From: Massilia antarctica
Lineage (GTDB): Bacteria > Pseudomonadota > Gammaproteobacteria > Burkholderiales > Burkholderiaceae_D
DNA: 64,000 nt
Direction: 5' to 3'
Assembly: GCF_015689335.1 (NCBI RefSeq)
Contig: NZ_CP065053.1
Coordinates: 5,642,001 to 5,706,000, forward strand
In this document: piece by piece, positions 1 through 9,258 of the stretch
Layout: the number at the start of each line of letters is the position of its first letter
How positions within the stretch are numbered: position 1 is the first letter of the stretch
Made by a program: the position numbers and the translations under genes
The notes under the pieces: model-generated
The model's input: only the letters and a program-made list of their open reading frames with translations
Database searches by the model: none
What the model was told of the DNA's origin: nothing

Positions 1-616
1 GGCGCGCCACCACGACCGCCGCGCCGCGATAATTGCCTTCCACGGCTTCGCGCAGCATGAAAGCGGCTAGGTCGGCCCGCGCGAGCGTCCCCGCGATACC
101 TGGATTGAGCGTTGTCCCCGCGCGATAGCGGCCGGTGCGCGGGCCGTTCGTGAGCGCGGGCGGACGCACCAGGGTCCAGTCGAGCGCGCTGGCGCGGACC
201 AGTGCTTCCATGCTGTCCTTGTCGCGCATCTTGGCGGCGATGATGCGCCGCACGACACGGATGAACAGCGACGCTCTCCGCGTTTCCGACGCGCCATACG
301 CGCTCAAGGCGACGAGGCGGCGCGTGCCGGCCGTTTCCATCGCCGCGATAATACCGCGCATGCCCTCGGTGCAGATGGCGGAAGCGTCGCCCTTGCGCGC
401 ACCGAGCACGCTGATCACGGCATCGGCGCCCTGCACGACGTCGCGAACACCATCCTGCTGCGAAAAAATACCGACGACGAGCCGCAGGCGCGGGTGGACA
501 ATCGAGAGCCGGTCCGCGCTGCGAACCAGGGCGCTGACCTCGTGTCCCGCTTGCAGGGCCTGATCGACCAGATGACGGCCGGTGGCGCCGGTGGCGCCGA
601 AAATGGCGAGTTTCAT
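1..616 (-). CDS. NAD(P)H-binding (NmrA-like atypical SDR) protein, 3' end cut by the window edge
   Basis: The visible product starts MKLAIFGATGATGRHL, which is the Rossmann dinucleotide-binding loop (GATGATG) of atypical short-chain dehydrogenases of the NmrA/biliverdin-reductase-B type. About 205 residues are visible and the reading frame is still open at base 1, so the C-terminus lies outside the window. Later segments (DAVISVLGARKGD, WTLVRPPALTNGPRTGRYR) fit the family's substrate pocket and fold. The ATG overlaps the TGA of the upstream phosphatase-like gene by four bases (ATGA), so the two are almost certainly translated together. The natural substrate cannot be told; members reduce flavins or quinones or act as redox sensors. 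Confidence 0.85.
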   Translation of the reverse strand, partial: MKLAIFGATGATGRHLVDQALQAGHEVSALVRSADRLSIVHPRLRLVVGIFSQQDGVRDVVQGADAVISVLGARKGDASAICTEGMRGIIAAMETAGTRRLVALSAYGASETRRASLFIRVVRRIIAAKMRDKDSMEALVRASALDWTLVRPPALTNGPRTGRYRAGTTLNPGIAGTLARADLAAFMLREAVEGNYRGAAVVVAR

Positions 617-1452
617 TGCCCCGCCTCCTCGTCGCAGGCCGCCAGGATGGCAGCCGCCGGAGCAGTCAGCGCGGGCGCGCCGGCAAGGAAGCCTCTGCTG
701 TCCGGCTGCCATGGCCGTCCGTGCAGGTCGGTCACCCGGCCGCCGGCTTCGGCGACGAGCAAGGCGCCCGCCACCAGGCCGGAGCGCACCTGGCTGTATT
801 GCCAGAACAAATCCTGACGGCCAGCGGCGACGTCAATCAGCTGCATGGTGGACGGCACCGACACGTGCACCACCAGCGCCGCCTCCAGCATCGCCGATAC
901 CGAGCCGCCGATGCGCCGATAAACGGCCGCCCCTTCGCCGGGCGCGGCTTGCCCGGTACCCACCATCGCCGCGCGCAGATCGGATTTCGAGGATGCCTTC
1001 AAAGCCGTCCCGTTGAGCCAGGCGCCGCCGCCGCGCAGCGCGGTATACGTGTCACCGGTGAGCGGCAGGTGAATCGCGGTCAGCACGGGCACGTTGTCGC
1101 GTACCAGGGTCGCCGTCACGCCCCAGCGCGGCGAACCGTGAATATGGTGGATGGCCCCCTCGACCGGGTCGCACACCCACCATTCGCCGTCGGGCAAGGG
1201 ACCGCGCCCTTCCTCGTCGTCGTCCCAGCGGGCGCCGGGACGCGCTTGCGACAGGGCTTGGCGCAGGATGGACATCGATACACGGTCGTTGGCCTCGATG
1301 GTCGATGCGATCTCCTGCAAGGTCTGCGGACGCGCGTGCGGGTCGAACAGCGCCTTGACTGCATGGCCGGCCGCCTGCACCGCGGCGACGGTTCGCAGCA
1401 GTAGCGTCTGGTCGTCGGAAGTTGGGAGGGAAAGTTGTTCAGGGTGGTTCAT
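613..1452 (-). CDS. Inositol monophosphatase family protein with altered metal motif
   Basis: A 279-residue protein of the inositol monophosphatase/CysQ/FBPase fold, normally Mg-dependent phosphatases of small sugar or nucleotide phosphates. The first metal motif reads WVCDPVEGAIHH where the family has D-P-I/L-D-G-T, so the second Asp is Glu and the Thr is Ala. The second motif (LIDVAAGRQDLFW, then LLVAEAGGRVTD) keeps its Asp and the GG-VTD region. The start was placed at MNHPEQ; the frame is open further upstream but that stretch overlaps the divergent TetR gene. It shares a 4-nt overlap with the downstream NAD(P)-binding gene. Catalysis may be modified or the substrate non-standard; the family call is firm, activity is not. 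Confidence 0.85.
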   Translation of the reverse strand: MNHPEQLSLPTSDDQTLLLRTVAAVQAAGHAVKALFDPHARPQTLQEIASTIEANDRVSMSILRQALSQARPGARWDDDEEGRGPLPDGEWWVCDPVEGAIHHIHGSPRWGVTATLVRDNVPVLTAIHLPLTGDTYTALRGGGAWLNGTALKASSKSDLRAAMVGTGQAAPGEGAAVYRRIGGSVSAMLEAALVVHVSVPSTMQLIDVAAGRQDLFWQYSQVRSGLVAGALLVAEAGGRVTDLHGRPWQPDSRGFLAGAPALTAPAAAILAACDEEAGQ

Positions 1453-1532
1453 GCGTGATTCTTCCTCGGTTGCGTCAGGCGACTCGATATTGCGCTTGAC
1501 TTGACCCGGAAATGATATGAGCATGCTGTCGC

Positions 1533-2171
1533 ATGAACAACTCGCAATCGAAGAAGGCAACCGTGCGCCGGCTGGTGCCAAGGAAGACGCCGTCCCAGCC
1601 GCGTTCCGCCCATACCGTGGGCACCATCCTGGAGGGGGCAGCTCACATTCTTGAACAATATGGACTTGAAGGATATACAACGAATGCCATCGCCGCCCGC
1701 GCGGGCGTGAGCATCGGTTCCCTGTACCAGTATTTTCCCACCAAGGATGCGGTGACGATCGCCTTGATCGAACGCGAATCGCTCGACCTGGTGCGCGAGG
1801 CGAGCGCGGCGCTGCAAGGACAGGATCATCGCCGCGCGCTGCGCGAGCTGGTCGAGATAGGAATCCGCTATCAGCTGCGCCGGCCCCAGCTGGCAAAGTT
1901 GCTCGATACGGAACAAGGCCGGCTGGCCTCGCTGATGCCGGGGACAGCCCATGCCGCGGCGATGCGTGCCGCGCTCACCGGTTTTCTCGCCACCTACCCG
2001 GGCCTGGATCCGGCGCGTGCCGGACGAACCGCATCCGACCTCATGGCGCTCATCAGCGCATTGACAGACGCCGCGGGTCGGGTGGAGACAGCGATATCGC
2101 CTGCGCTGGCCGATCCGATTGAAGGGGCGGTGCTGGGTTACCTGAACGCCGTGTCCATAACAGTGTCATAA
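1533..2171 (+). CDS. TetR/AcrR family transcriptional regulator
   Basis: A 212-residue regulator. The N-terminal helix-turn-helix is clear at about residues 27-72 (TILEGAAHILEQYGLEGYTTNAIAARAGVSIGSLYQYFPTKDAV), the hallmark of TetR proteins; the remainder is the helical ligand-binding/dimer domain. It is divergent from the phosphatase-like/oxidoreductase pair, with about 80 bases between the two starts, so control of that pair plus autorepression is the simplest inference. No convincing ribosome-binding site precedes the ATG. The ligand is unknown. Confidence 0.9.
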   Translation: MNNSQSKKATVRRLVPRKTPSQPRSAHTVGTILEGAAHILEQYGLEGYTTNAIAARAGVSIGSLYQYFPTKDAVTIALIERESLDLVREASAALQGQDHRRALRELVEIGIRYQLRRPQLAKLLDTEQGRLASLMPGTAHAAAMRAALTGFLATYPGLDPARAGRTASDLMALISALTDAAGRVETAISPALADPIEGAVLGYLNAVSITVS

Positions 2172-2303
2172 GCTTGCCTGCGGGACCATGGGCCCTGGCC
2201 GACTTGTCCCGCCGCCCTTGCTTGTGTACGCTTCCGAACGGAATCGCCGTCAAATAAGGGCCATAGTTGACCGTGTAAATACTCCGAAGCCGGAAGGTTC
2301 AGC

Positions 2304-4022
2304 ATGGACACCCCTCAGATCACGCCGCTCGCGGCACGCAGCGCAAGCCTTGTCACCCCCATCGCGGCAACGCAAGCCATGGCCATCGAGCAGGTCCAGA
2401 GCCTGCCATTCGAGACGGTCGCACCCACCACGGTGGACCTGTCGACCTCGGGCCGCTTTCTGTCCCTGGCCTCCCTGTTTCAAAAAAAGGCGCTGGACTT
2501 GCAAACCTCGCTCGTCGACGACACCGACGCATCGAAGGCGCTTGCCGACGTGACGGTTGCAGCGGCCGCCGTGGCCAGCGTATTTAACGAAGTGCAGGCC
2601 AGCGCGGTGGGCAATACCGGCACGGCGATGGACATCTTGGGCGGGCAATCGCTGCAATCGCAATTTTTCCAGCAGTTCGGCGGCACAGCGCAGGATGCGG
2701 CGGCAAGCCTGGCCTCCATCGGCCTGAGCTTTACCCCGGCCACCGGCACCAGCCCCGGCACGCTGAGCGTTGACGAGACGGTGCTGCAAGATGCATTCGG
2801 CAAAGATCCGGCCGCCACGGCCGCACTGCTGGACCGTGCCGCAAACGCCTTCTTCGGCGTGGTCAGCACCCAAATCCAGGCACAAACCGCCAAGGTCGAT
2901 TTCCTTGCCGATGACGGCGCGACCGGCGCCGCGCCGCCGGTGCCGCTCGCCGCGCCCCAGGACCTTGCGGCCACGTCAGGCCAGCCCGGCACCCGGGCAG
3001 CCAGCAATGCGGACAATCTGTTTGTCCAGGGCCTGGTGGCGGATAATCTGCGCGATGAAAGCGAGCCACCGATCGAACGTGCAAGCGGATTGCCGCCGCC
3101 CCTTGCCCAAGCCGACCTGGGCGAGGGTAGCGATTTTCCCGTCCAGATCGACCTGATCGACTCGGCGCAAGCACAGGCACCAGCCCAGGGCGCGCGCGCG
3201 GCTTCGCTGCCGCAAGAACCTGACGCACAAGAACCTGCCGCACAAGCGGTCGCCGCCAACACAGCCTCGCCTGACGTGCGCCAGCCCGCAGCCCTCGCCA
3301 CGCCGGCTGCGACGACGGCCCCAACGCCAACGGCAGCGCCACCAATTGCGGCGGCACTGAGTGCGGAAGACAGGCTCCAGCTTGCCCCCACCGCCACCAC
3401 CCCGGCGGCGACGGCGGTCTCCGAACCTGACATCCCGGCGAACAAGGGCCTCGAGGTGGCACAACAGGCACGCGCTCTGGCGCAACAGTTACAGGCGGAA
3501 CGGGAGGCGGCGCGCGAGCTCGATGAGAAAATTGCCGGCGCCAGCGACGCGGTGCGTGCCGCATTGGCCGAGGAAATCGCCAGGCGCGACGCCGCCAGAG
3601 TCGACCAGCGCAACGTGGACGGAACCAAGGAACAAGGCCGCGCGCACCAGCTGGCGCAAGCCGCGGCCGCCCCTGTGGCGCCGGATCAGTTTGTACGGCC
3701 GGCGGGCGAGGCGCGGACGGCTACGACGGTCCGGTCTGCAATCGAGATCCCAGACCAGGATCAGGATCAGGATCAGGACATCACGCCACAGCAAGCGGCA
3801 CTCCGGGTGCCGGACCAGGCACAGCTGGCCGCGCGCGACCCGGCAATCGCGGCGGCCATCGCGGCCTACAACGTCAACACCGGTCCGTTTGCGGCACAAA
3901 ACGGCCGGCCCGACATTCAGCCAACCAGGGCCAGGCCGGTTACGCCGGTTGCCGCCGTCACGAAGGTGGACGCCGTCGAGGCGCTCGGTACACAAGGCGA
4001 CGGATCGTCGCCCTTACTTTAA
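2304..4022 (+). CDS. Ala/Pro-rich protein of unknown function with a FliD-like segment
   Basis: A 572-residue protein preceded by a good ribosome-binding site (GGAAGG about six bases before the ATG). No signal peptide or membrane helix is seen. Residues about 85-200 (QSLQSQFFQQFGG, then TGTSPGTLSVDETVLQDAFG and DPAATAALLDRAANAFFG) look like the C-terminal part of flagellar cap protein FliD, where short LSVDE-type strands precede a helical region. The remainder is low-complexity Ala/Gln/Pro-rich, with a charged coiled-coil-like stretch near residues 390-435 (AQQLQAEREAARELDEKI) and a run of alternating Asp-Gln near 490. No flagellar gene lies nearby. The function is not known; the FliD resemblance is by eye. 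Confidence 0.6.
   Translation: MDTPQITPLAARSASLVTPIAATQAMAIEQVQSLPFETVAPTTVDLSTSGRFLSLASLFQKKALDLQTSLVDDTDASKALADVTVAAAAVASVFNEVQASAVGNTGTAMDILGGQSLQSQFFQQFGGTAQDAAASLASIGLSFTPATGTSPGTLSVDETVLQDAFGKDPAATAALLDRAANAFFGVVSTQIQAQTAKVDFLADDGATGAAPPVPLAAPQDLAATSGQPGTRAASNADNLFVQGLVADNLRDESEPPIERASGLPPPLAQADLGEGSDFPVQIDLIDSAQAQAPAQGARAASLPQEPDAQEPAAQAVAANTASPDVRQPAALATPAATTAPTPTAAPPIAAALSAEDRLQLAPTATTPAATAVSEPDIPANKGLEVAQQARALAQQLQAEREAARELDEKIAGASDAVRAALAEEIARRDAARVDQRNVDGTKEQGRAHQLAQAAAAPVAPDQFVRPAGEARTATTVRSAIEIPDQDQDQDQDITPQQAALRVPDQAQLAARDPAIAAAIAAYNVNTGPFAAQNGRPDIQPTRARPVTPVAAVTKVDAVEALGTQGDGSSPLL
3756..3779 (+). repeat. Hexanucleotide tandem repeat (CAGGAT)n inside the preceding gene
   Basis: Four consecutive hexamers (CAGGAT x3, then CAGGAC) encode an alternating Asp-Gln run. 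Because the unit is six bases long, copy-number changes would lengthen or shorten the protein without a frameshift. Confidence 0.75.
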
Positions 4023-4128
4023 GGCGCCGCGCATCGCCGGCAGGTCAATGCCGCCGATGGCGGCGAACCCGGCCGTTCCCGAATCGATGTACAGGTGGAC
4101 TCGGCGCCCGCTGCCGATTGATGGTGTG

Positions 4129-4776
4129 CTATTCCCAGCGCGCCACCACATCGAACGCGAGCGGCTCGGGCATGCTCACCCTGGCGTACAGCGCCTCCTC
4201 CTCAGCCTGGCTGATGAGCGAGAACACTATTTCCGGACGCGATGCCGGACCTTGCCGGTACGGGTGCCCGCTTGGCGGTTTGTCCAGGCAGGCGTGCAGC
4301 ATACGCTCAAGCGCGGGATCGAGCAGGCCGGCCACCTTGGCGACGTCAGCCCGCAGACAGGCAGCCGGATCGCCCGCATCGTCATCGAGCAAATCGAGAT
4401 CGGCAAACACCGCCAGATACTCGGCCACGACAAAGTGATCGAAGCTGGCGTAACGCAGCCGCGAAGCGCTGCGATCACGCCACACCATGGCAACACCCTC
4501 TTCCCCGCTGCGCAGGCGCACCAGGCAATAGGCATCGCCGGCGCCGGATCGTCCGAACGGCAGAAACACATTGCCATTCTGCTTGACCGGATTGAGCCAG
4601 CTGGCGATGACTTCGCCCGCGCGCTGCGCCGACAGCCAGCGAAAATCGTACAGCGCGGACAAGGCCATGCAATCGGGCTTGTCGTAACTGGTCCGGCCGC
4701 TCCCGATCAGCTGCCGCAGGGTCGCCGGCAAGGCAATCCCGGTGGACGTGGCCAGCGCCTCGAACGACTCGCTCAC
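4129..4776 (-). CDS. SMI1/KNR4 (SUKH-like) family protein
   Basis: A 215-residue soluble protein starting with GTG eight bases after the sdaA stop codon. The pattern [16 protein letters not shown], then [16 protein letters not shown] and a later [14 protein letters not shown], matches the SMI1/KNR4 fold, a family that includes many immunity proteins of polymorphic toxins but also housekeeping members. Placement directly behind sdaA suggests co-transcription with the threonine/serine catabolic genes, and no toxin gene is adjacent, so an immunity role is not supported here. The specific role is unknown. Confidence 0.7.
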   Translation of the reverse strand: MSESFEALATSTGIALPATLRQLIGSGRTSYDKPDCMALSALYDFRWLSAQRAGEVIASWLNPVKQNGNVFLPFGRSGAGDAYCLVRLRSGEEGVAMVWRDRSASRLRYASFDHFVVAEYLAVFADLDLLDDDAGDPAACLRADVAKVAGLLDPALERMLHACLDKPPSGHPYRQGPASRPEIVFSLISQAEEEALYARVSMPEPLAFDVVARWE

Positions 4777-4783
4777 GCAGCCA

Positions 4784-6181
4784 CTAGCAGGCGGCGTGGT
4801 TGACCGTCACCACGTGGATCGCCAGCCCGCCGAGCGAGGTTTCCTTGTATTTGTCCTGCATGTCGGCGCCGGTCTGGCGCATGGTTTCGATCACGTCGTC
4901 CAGGCTGACAAAGTGCGTGCCGTCGCCGCGCAGGGCCAGCGAAGCGGCGGTGATCGCCTTGATCGCGCCCATGCCGTTACGTTCGATGCAGGGAATCTGT
5001 ACCAGCCCGCCAATCGGGTCGCACGTCATGCCCAGGTGATGTTCTATGCCGATTTCGGCAGCGTTCTCGATCTGCTCATTGGTGCCGCCCAGGGCCGCCA
5101 CCAACCCGGCCGCGGCCATCGCGCAAGCGACGCCCACTTCGCCCTGGCAACCGATTTCGGCGCCCGAGATCGAGGCGTTCTTCTTGCACAGCATGCCGAT
5201 GGCGGCCGATGTCAGCATGAAGTCGCGCACCCCGCGCACCGGATCGCTCGGACGGCAATCCTCGGCGTAGTAGCGCAGCACCGCCGGGATGATGCCGGCA
5301 GCGCCGTTGGTCGGCGCCGTCACCACACGCCCGCCGGCGGCATTTTCTTCGTTCACCGCCATCGCGTACAGGCTGACCAGGTGCAGCGCGTCGTGCGGCA
5401 AGTCATTGGCGCGGTTGTCGCTATTCCTGGCGTCTTCCGCCTGCTTCCACAGGTTTGCCGCGCGGCGCTTGACGTTCAGGCCACCGGGCAGCTGCCCGCC
5501 GGTCACCAGGCCATGCGCGATACAGTCGCGCATCACGTGCCAGATCTTGTCGATGCCGGCATCGAGCGCCGCGCCATCCATGCGCGCGCATTCGTTCGCG
5601 CGCAGCATTTGCGGAATCGACAGGCCACTGCTGCGGCCATGCGCGAGCAGCTGGTCCATGGTGTCGAAGCTGTAGGGAATCGGTGCCGTGCTCTCGCCAT
5701 TGCTCTGGCGCGCCTGCGATTCGCCGGCGGCGTGAATGAAGCCGCCGCCGACCGAATAGAAAATCCGTTCGATGACGCTGCCGTCATCGAGCTTGAGCGT
5801 GAAGCGCATGCCGTTCGGGTGTTCAGGCAGCGAAGAGCTCTTGTGCCAAATTAGGCCGGTGCGGGCGGAAAACGGCACTTCGTGGGTGCCCAGCAGCTTG
5901 ATCACCCCATCAAGTTCGGCTTCGGCCAGCATGTCTTCGACCCGCTCCGGGTCCACGCCCTGCGGCGTTTCGCCCATCAGGCCGAGGATGACCGCCTTGT
6001 CGGTCGCGTGGCCCACGCCGGTCAGGGCCAGCGAGCCATACAGCGCCGCTTCCACGCCCACCGCATGGTCCAATGGACCGCATTCGACCAGAAAACGCCG
6101 CGCCGCCACCATCGGCCCCACGGTGTGGGAACTCGACGGCCCGATGCCGATTTTGAATAGGTCGAATACGCTCATGTCCAT
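4784..6181 (-). CDS. sdaA: L-serine ammonia-lyase (L-serine dehydratase), iron-sulfur type
   Basis: This enzyme deaminates L-serine to pyruvate and ammonia using a 4Fe-4S cluster. The 465-residue protein is the single-chain form, opening with [21 protein letters not shown], the serine-binding SSSHT loop. Cluster-type cysteines are visible in [20 protein letters not shown] and [12 protein letters not shown]. The first of two nearby ATGs was chosen because AGAGG sits six bases before it. It lies 45 bases behind the threonine dehydrogenase gene on the same strand. Together kbl, tdh and sdaA would take threonine to glycine plus acetyl-CoA and serine to pyruvate, a coherent amino-acid degradation operon. 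Confidence 0.97.
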   Translation of the reverse strand: MDMSVFDLFKIGIGPSSSHTVGPMVAARRFLVECGPLDHAVGVEAALYGSLALTGVGHATDKAVILGLMGETPQGVDPERVEDMLAEAELDGVIKLLGTHEVPFSARTGLIWHKSSSLPEHPNGMRFTLKLDDGSVIERIFYSVGGGFIHAAGESQARQSNGESTAPIPYSFDTMDQLLAHGRSSGLSIPQMLRANECARMDGAALDAGIDKIWHVMRDCIAHGLVTGGQLPGGLNVKRRAANLWKQAEDARNSDNRANDLPHDALHLVSLYAMAVNEENAAGGRVVTAPTNGAAGIIPAVLRYYAEDCRPSDPVRGVRDFMLTSAAIGMLCKKNASISGAEIGCQGEVGVACAMAAAGLVAALGGTNEQIENAAEIGIEHHLGMTCDPIGGLVQIPCIERNGMGAIKAITAASLALRGDGTHFVSLDDVIETMRQTGADMQDKYKETSLGGLAIHVVTVNHAAC

Positions 6182-6226
6182 CAGTTGCCTCTTTTATGTT
6201 TTTTATATATGTGTGGGTGAAACGAA

Positions 6227-7189
6227 TCAGGCAGCGCGGGTGAGCTCGACGTCGATATTGGCCAGCATGTCGGCCACCAGCTGCTCGATCCCTACCTGCG
6301 CCTTCCAGCCCCAGTCGGCCGTGGCCACGCTGTCGTCCAGGCTTTGCGGCCAGCTGGCGGCAATCGCCTGGCGGCTGTCCGGTTTGTAGCCGATCTCGAA
6401 GCCCGGCAAGGCGCGCTGGATGGCTGCCGCCAGCTCGCGCGGGTTGAACGATACGCCGGCCACATTATAGGCAGAACGCACCGCGATCTGTCTAGATGGG
6501 GCATCCATCAATTCGATGGTGGCGCGGATCGCATCGGGCATGTAAATCATCGGCAAGGTGGTGTCGGGGCCGAGGAAGCACTCGTAAGGTTCGCCGCGCA
6601 GGGCCGCATGGAAAATCGCGATGGCATAGTCGGTGGTGCCGCCGCCCGGAGGCGACTTGTAGCTGATGATGCCCGGGTAGCGGATGCTGCGCACGTCCAC
6701 CCCGTACTTGGTGAAGTAGTACTCGCACAGGCGCTCGCCGGCCAGCTTGCTGATGCCATAGATGGTGGTCGGGTCCATCACCGTGTACTGCGGCGTGCTT
6801 TGCGGCGGCGTGTTCGGACCGAAGGCGGCGATCGACGATGGCCAGAAGACGCGCAGCGGTTTGCCCGCTTCGCCGCGTTCGCGCGCCACTTCCAGGATGT
6901 TGAGCAGGCCGTCCATGTTCAGGGTCCAGGCCTTGAGCGGGGCCTGTTCGCCGGTGGCCGACAGCAGCGCCGCCAGCTGGTAGACCTGGGTGATGCCTTC
7001 GTCGGCCACCAGGGCCGCCAGGCGCGCCTTATCGAGCACGTCGAGCTGGGTGTAGCGCGCCGCCTTGTAGACGTTGCTCGCGCCGATGTCCGAGGCGATG
7101 ACGTTGCCGGCACCATGCTGCTGCGCCAGTGCGCCGACCAGTTCACTGCCAATCTGGCCGTTCGCGCCGATAATGAGAATGCGTTCCAT
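6227..7189 (-). CDS. NAD-dependent L-threonine 3-dehydrogenase, short-chain (epimerase-like) type
   Basis: A 320-residue extended-SDR enzyme oxidising L-threonine to 2-amino-3-ketobutyrate, which the adjacent kbl product cleaves to glycine and acetyl-CoA. The NAD loop is GANGQIGSEL at the N-terminus, the catalytic Tyr-Lys pair is in YGISKLAGER, and the segment SIRYPGIISYKSPPGGGTTDYA is typical of the short-chain threonine dehydrogenases rather than generic UDP-sugar epimerases. It is not the zinc-dependent E. coli Tdh type. Its ATG follows the kbl stop by about 19 bases. The immediate pairing with kbl makes the assignment strong. Confidence 0.93.
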   Translation of the reverse strand: MERILIIGANGQIGSELVGALAQQHGAGNVIASDIGASNVYKAARYTQLDVLDKARLAALVADEGITQVYQLAALLSATGEQAPLKAWTLNMDGLLNILEVARERGEAGKPLRVFWPSSIAAFGPNTPPQSTPQYTVMDPTTIYGISKLAGERLCEYYFTKYGVDVRSIRYPGIISYKSPPGGGTTDYAIAIFHAALRGEPYECFLGPDTTLPMIYMPDAIRATIELMDAPSRQIAVRSAYNVAGVSFNPRELAAAIQRALPGFEIGYKPDSRQAIAASWPQSLDDSVATADWGWKAQVGIEQLVADMLANIDVELTRAA

Positions 7190-7224
7190 GTTCTTGATTC
7201 CGTTATTTTTAATGTTCTTGATTC
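7188..7224. repeat. 13-bp direct repeat at the kbl/tdh junction
   Basis: The sequence atgttcttgattc occurs at 7188-7200 and again at 7212-7224. One copy covers the last codons of kbl and the other covers the start codon and upstream bases of the threonine dehydrogenase gene. Confidence 0.8.
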
Positions 7225-8429
7225 TTGAGAATGCCCAGCTCGCGCCCGGCCTGTTCGAATGCTTTCAATACGGTGTCGAGCTGTTCGCGGGTGTGCGCGG
7301 CCGACAGCTGCACCCTCACCCGCGCCTGCCCCATCGGCACCACAGGGTAGAAGAAGCCGCTCAGGAGCACGCCCAGTTCGTACATGCGCGCCGCGAAGCG
7401 CTGCGCCACGGGCGCCTCGAACAGCATCACCGGCACCACCGGGTGGGTGCCCGGCTTGATGGTAAAGCCGATGCGCTCGATCTCCTTGCGGAAGTAGGCG
7501 GTGTTTTCGTGCAGGCGGTCGCGCAGTTCGGTCGACTTGGAAATGCGCTCCAGCACCGACAGCGAAGCGCCGGCAATCGATGGCGCCAGGGTGTTCGAGA
7601 ACAGGTAGGGACGCGATTTCTGGCGCAAGGTGTCGATCACTTCCTTGCGCGCGGCGGTAAAGCCGCCCATCGCGCCGCCCAGGGCCTTGCCCAGGGTGCC
7701 GGTGATGATGTCGATGCGGCCCATGACGTTGTGGTGTTCGTGCGTGCCGCGGCCGGTCTTGCCCATGAAGCCCGATGCGTGGCATTCGTCGATCATCACC
7801 AGCGCGCCGTATTTGTCGGCCAGGTCGCAGATCTTGTCCAGCTGGGCGATGGTGCCATCCATCGAGAACACGCCGTCGGTGACGATGACCTTGTGGCGCT
7901 TGCCGGCGGCGTTTGCCGCCTGCAGCTGCACTTCAAGGTCGGCCATGTCGTTGTGCTGGTAGCGATAGCGGCCGGCCTTGCACAGGCGGATGCCGTCGAT
8001 GATCGAGGCGTGATTGAGCGCGTCGGAAATGATGGCGTCGTTTTCGTCGAACAGCGGCTCGAACACGCCGCCGTTGGCGTCGAAGGCGGCCGCGTACAAG
8101 ATAGTGTCTTCAGTGCCGAGGAACGCCGAGATGGCTTTTTCGAGTTCCTTGTGCACGGTCTGGGTGCCGCAGATGAAGCGCACCGACGACAGGCCGTAGC
8201 CGTATTTTTCGGTCGCCTCGATCGACGCATTCTGCGTTTGCAGGTCGCCCGACAGGCCGAGGTAATTGTTGGCGCACATATTAATCAGGGTGCGGCCATC
8301 GTCGGCCACCACTTCGGCGCCCTGGCGCGAGGCCAGCACGCGCTCCGGCTTGTACAGGCCCTGCTCGCGCAAGGTGTCCAGCTTGTGCTGCAGGCCGCTG
8401 AAAAACGCACTCTTCGCTTGTTCGCTCAT
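7209..8429 (-). CDS. kbl: Glycine C-acetyltransferase (2-amino-3-ketobutyrate CoA ligase)
   Basis: A PLP-dependent alpha-oxoamine synthase of about 406 residues that splits 2-amino-3-ketobutyrate with CoA into glycine and acetyl-CoA. The PLP lysine is in GTLGKALGGAMGG, and the cofactor Asp/His region is seen in MIDECHASGFMGKTGRGTHEHH. The length matches E. coli Kbl (398). Two adjacent ATGs are possible; the second (8429) has the better spacing from GAGGA, and the first would give a start at 8432. It is the first gene of the kbl-tdh-sdaA block and is divergent from the cupin-XRE regulator. Confidence 0.97.
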   Translation of the reverse strand: MSEQAKSAFFSGLQHKLDTLREQGLYKPERVLASRQGAEVVADDGRTLINMCANNYLGLSGDLQTQNASIEATEKYGYGLSSVRFICGTQTVHKELEKAISAFLGTEDTILYAAAFDANGGVFEPLFDENDAIISDALNHASIIDGIRLCKAGRYRYQHNDMADLEVQLQAANAAGKRHKVIVTDGVFSMDGTIAQLDKICDLADKYGALVMIDECHASGFMGKTGRGTHEHHNVMGRIDIITGTLGKALGGAMGGFTAARKEVIDTLRQKSRPYLFSNTLAPSIAGASLSVLERISKSTELRDRLHENTAYFRKEIERIGFTIKPGTHPVVPVMLFEAPVAQRFAARMYELGVLLSGFFYPVVPMGQARVRVQLSAAHTREQLDTVLKAFEQAGRELGILKNQEH

Positions 8430-8548
8430 CATTATTCCTCGTCATGTGGTTGCCGGCTTGACCGACTGTTGGACTATGCTGTACCGTGTTCCGGCGTACA
8501 CAACTTCAACCGCGCCGTGAAATTCCGTTATGTCGAACACAAATTCAA

Positions 8549-8554
8549 TATAAT
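8549..8554 (+). promoter_or_regulatory. Candidate -10 element upstream of the cupin-XRE gene
   Basis: A perfect TATAAT lies in the kbl/regulator intergenic region, about 95 bases before the favoured ATG of the regulator. The matching -35 is weak (cgttat at 17-bp spacing). An AT-rich core in otherwise GC-rich DNA is suggestive only. Confidence 0.35.
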
Positions 8555-8643
8555 GGATACTACCCAAGGCGAGTGAACTTGGCAAGCCTCGGTTTGCTTA
8601 TATGTATGGAAATTTTCTGTTTGACCACTGTTGCGAAAACCCG

Positions 8644-9219
8644 ATGAAACCACCTGTATCGAGCAATTCTCCACCTGAAGTAGGCGCCACCTTGCAACGC
8701 ATGCGGCTGGCGCGCGGCCTGACCCTGGAGGATTTGTCGCGCATCGCCGGCGTGTCGAAATCCATGTTATCGCAAATCGAAAGGGAGAAGGCGAACCCCA
8801 CGATCGCCATCACGTGGCGCCTGGCCAACGCGCTTGGCGTGGCCATCGGCGAGCTGCTGTCGGCCGACACGCGCCCGGTCGAGACCATCCGCGTGGTCGA
8901 CGCGCACGAAACGCCGACCCTGCCGGGCGCCCACGCCGGTTACGTGCTGCGTATCCTGGGACCGATGGATCTGGCTGGAAAGTACGAGTGGTACGAGCTG
9001 ACCCTGGCGCCGGGCGGCGAACTGGCGTCGCAGGCGCACGATCCGGGCACCAGCGAGCATATGACGGTACTGCACGGCAGCATGGAACTGGAAGTGGGCA
9101 GCGACAAGAAGAAAATCAAGCTGGGCGGCACGGCGCGCTATCCGGCCGACCAGAACCACGTGATCCGCAATGCCGGCAAGACCGAGGCCAAGGCCTTGCT
9201 GGTGGTGGTGCACCGCTGA
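8644..9219 (+). CDS. XRE-cupin transcriptional regulator
   Basis: A 191-residue regulator with an N-terminal helix-turn-helix of the Cro/XRE type (GATLQRMRLARGLTLEDLSRIAGVSKSMLSQIER) and a C-terminal cupin sensor domain (TSEHMTVLHGSMELEVG and later YPADQNHVIRNAGK). Proteins of this layout sense small metabolites such as amino acids or polyamines. An in-frame ATG at 8602 would add 14 residues; neither start has a clear ribosome-binding site and 8644 was chosen because the extra residues do not look like part of the domain. Being divergent from kbl-tdh-sdaA, it is the obvious candidate regulator of threonine catabolism (inference). Confidence 0.88.
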   Translation: MKPPVSSNSPPEVGATLQRMRLARGLTLEDLSRIAGVSKSMLSQIEREKANPTIAITWRLANALGVAIGELLSADTRPVETIRVVDAHETPTLPGAHAGYVLRILGPMDLAGKYEWYELTLAPGGELASQAHDPGTSEHMTVLHGSMELEVGSDKKKIKLGGTARYPADQNHVIRNAGKTEAKALLVVVHR

Positions 9220-9258
9220 CGGCAACGGGGAAGGCAGGCGCCCTCCCAGCCCGTCCGC

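Noticed and set aside
4129..4776. Immunity protein of a toxin system (SMI1/KNR4)
   Set aside because: No toxin gene is near, and it is placed directly behind sdaA in what looks like a metabolic operon.
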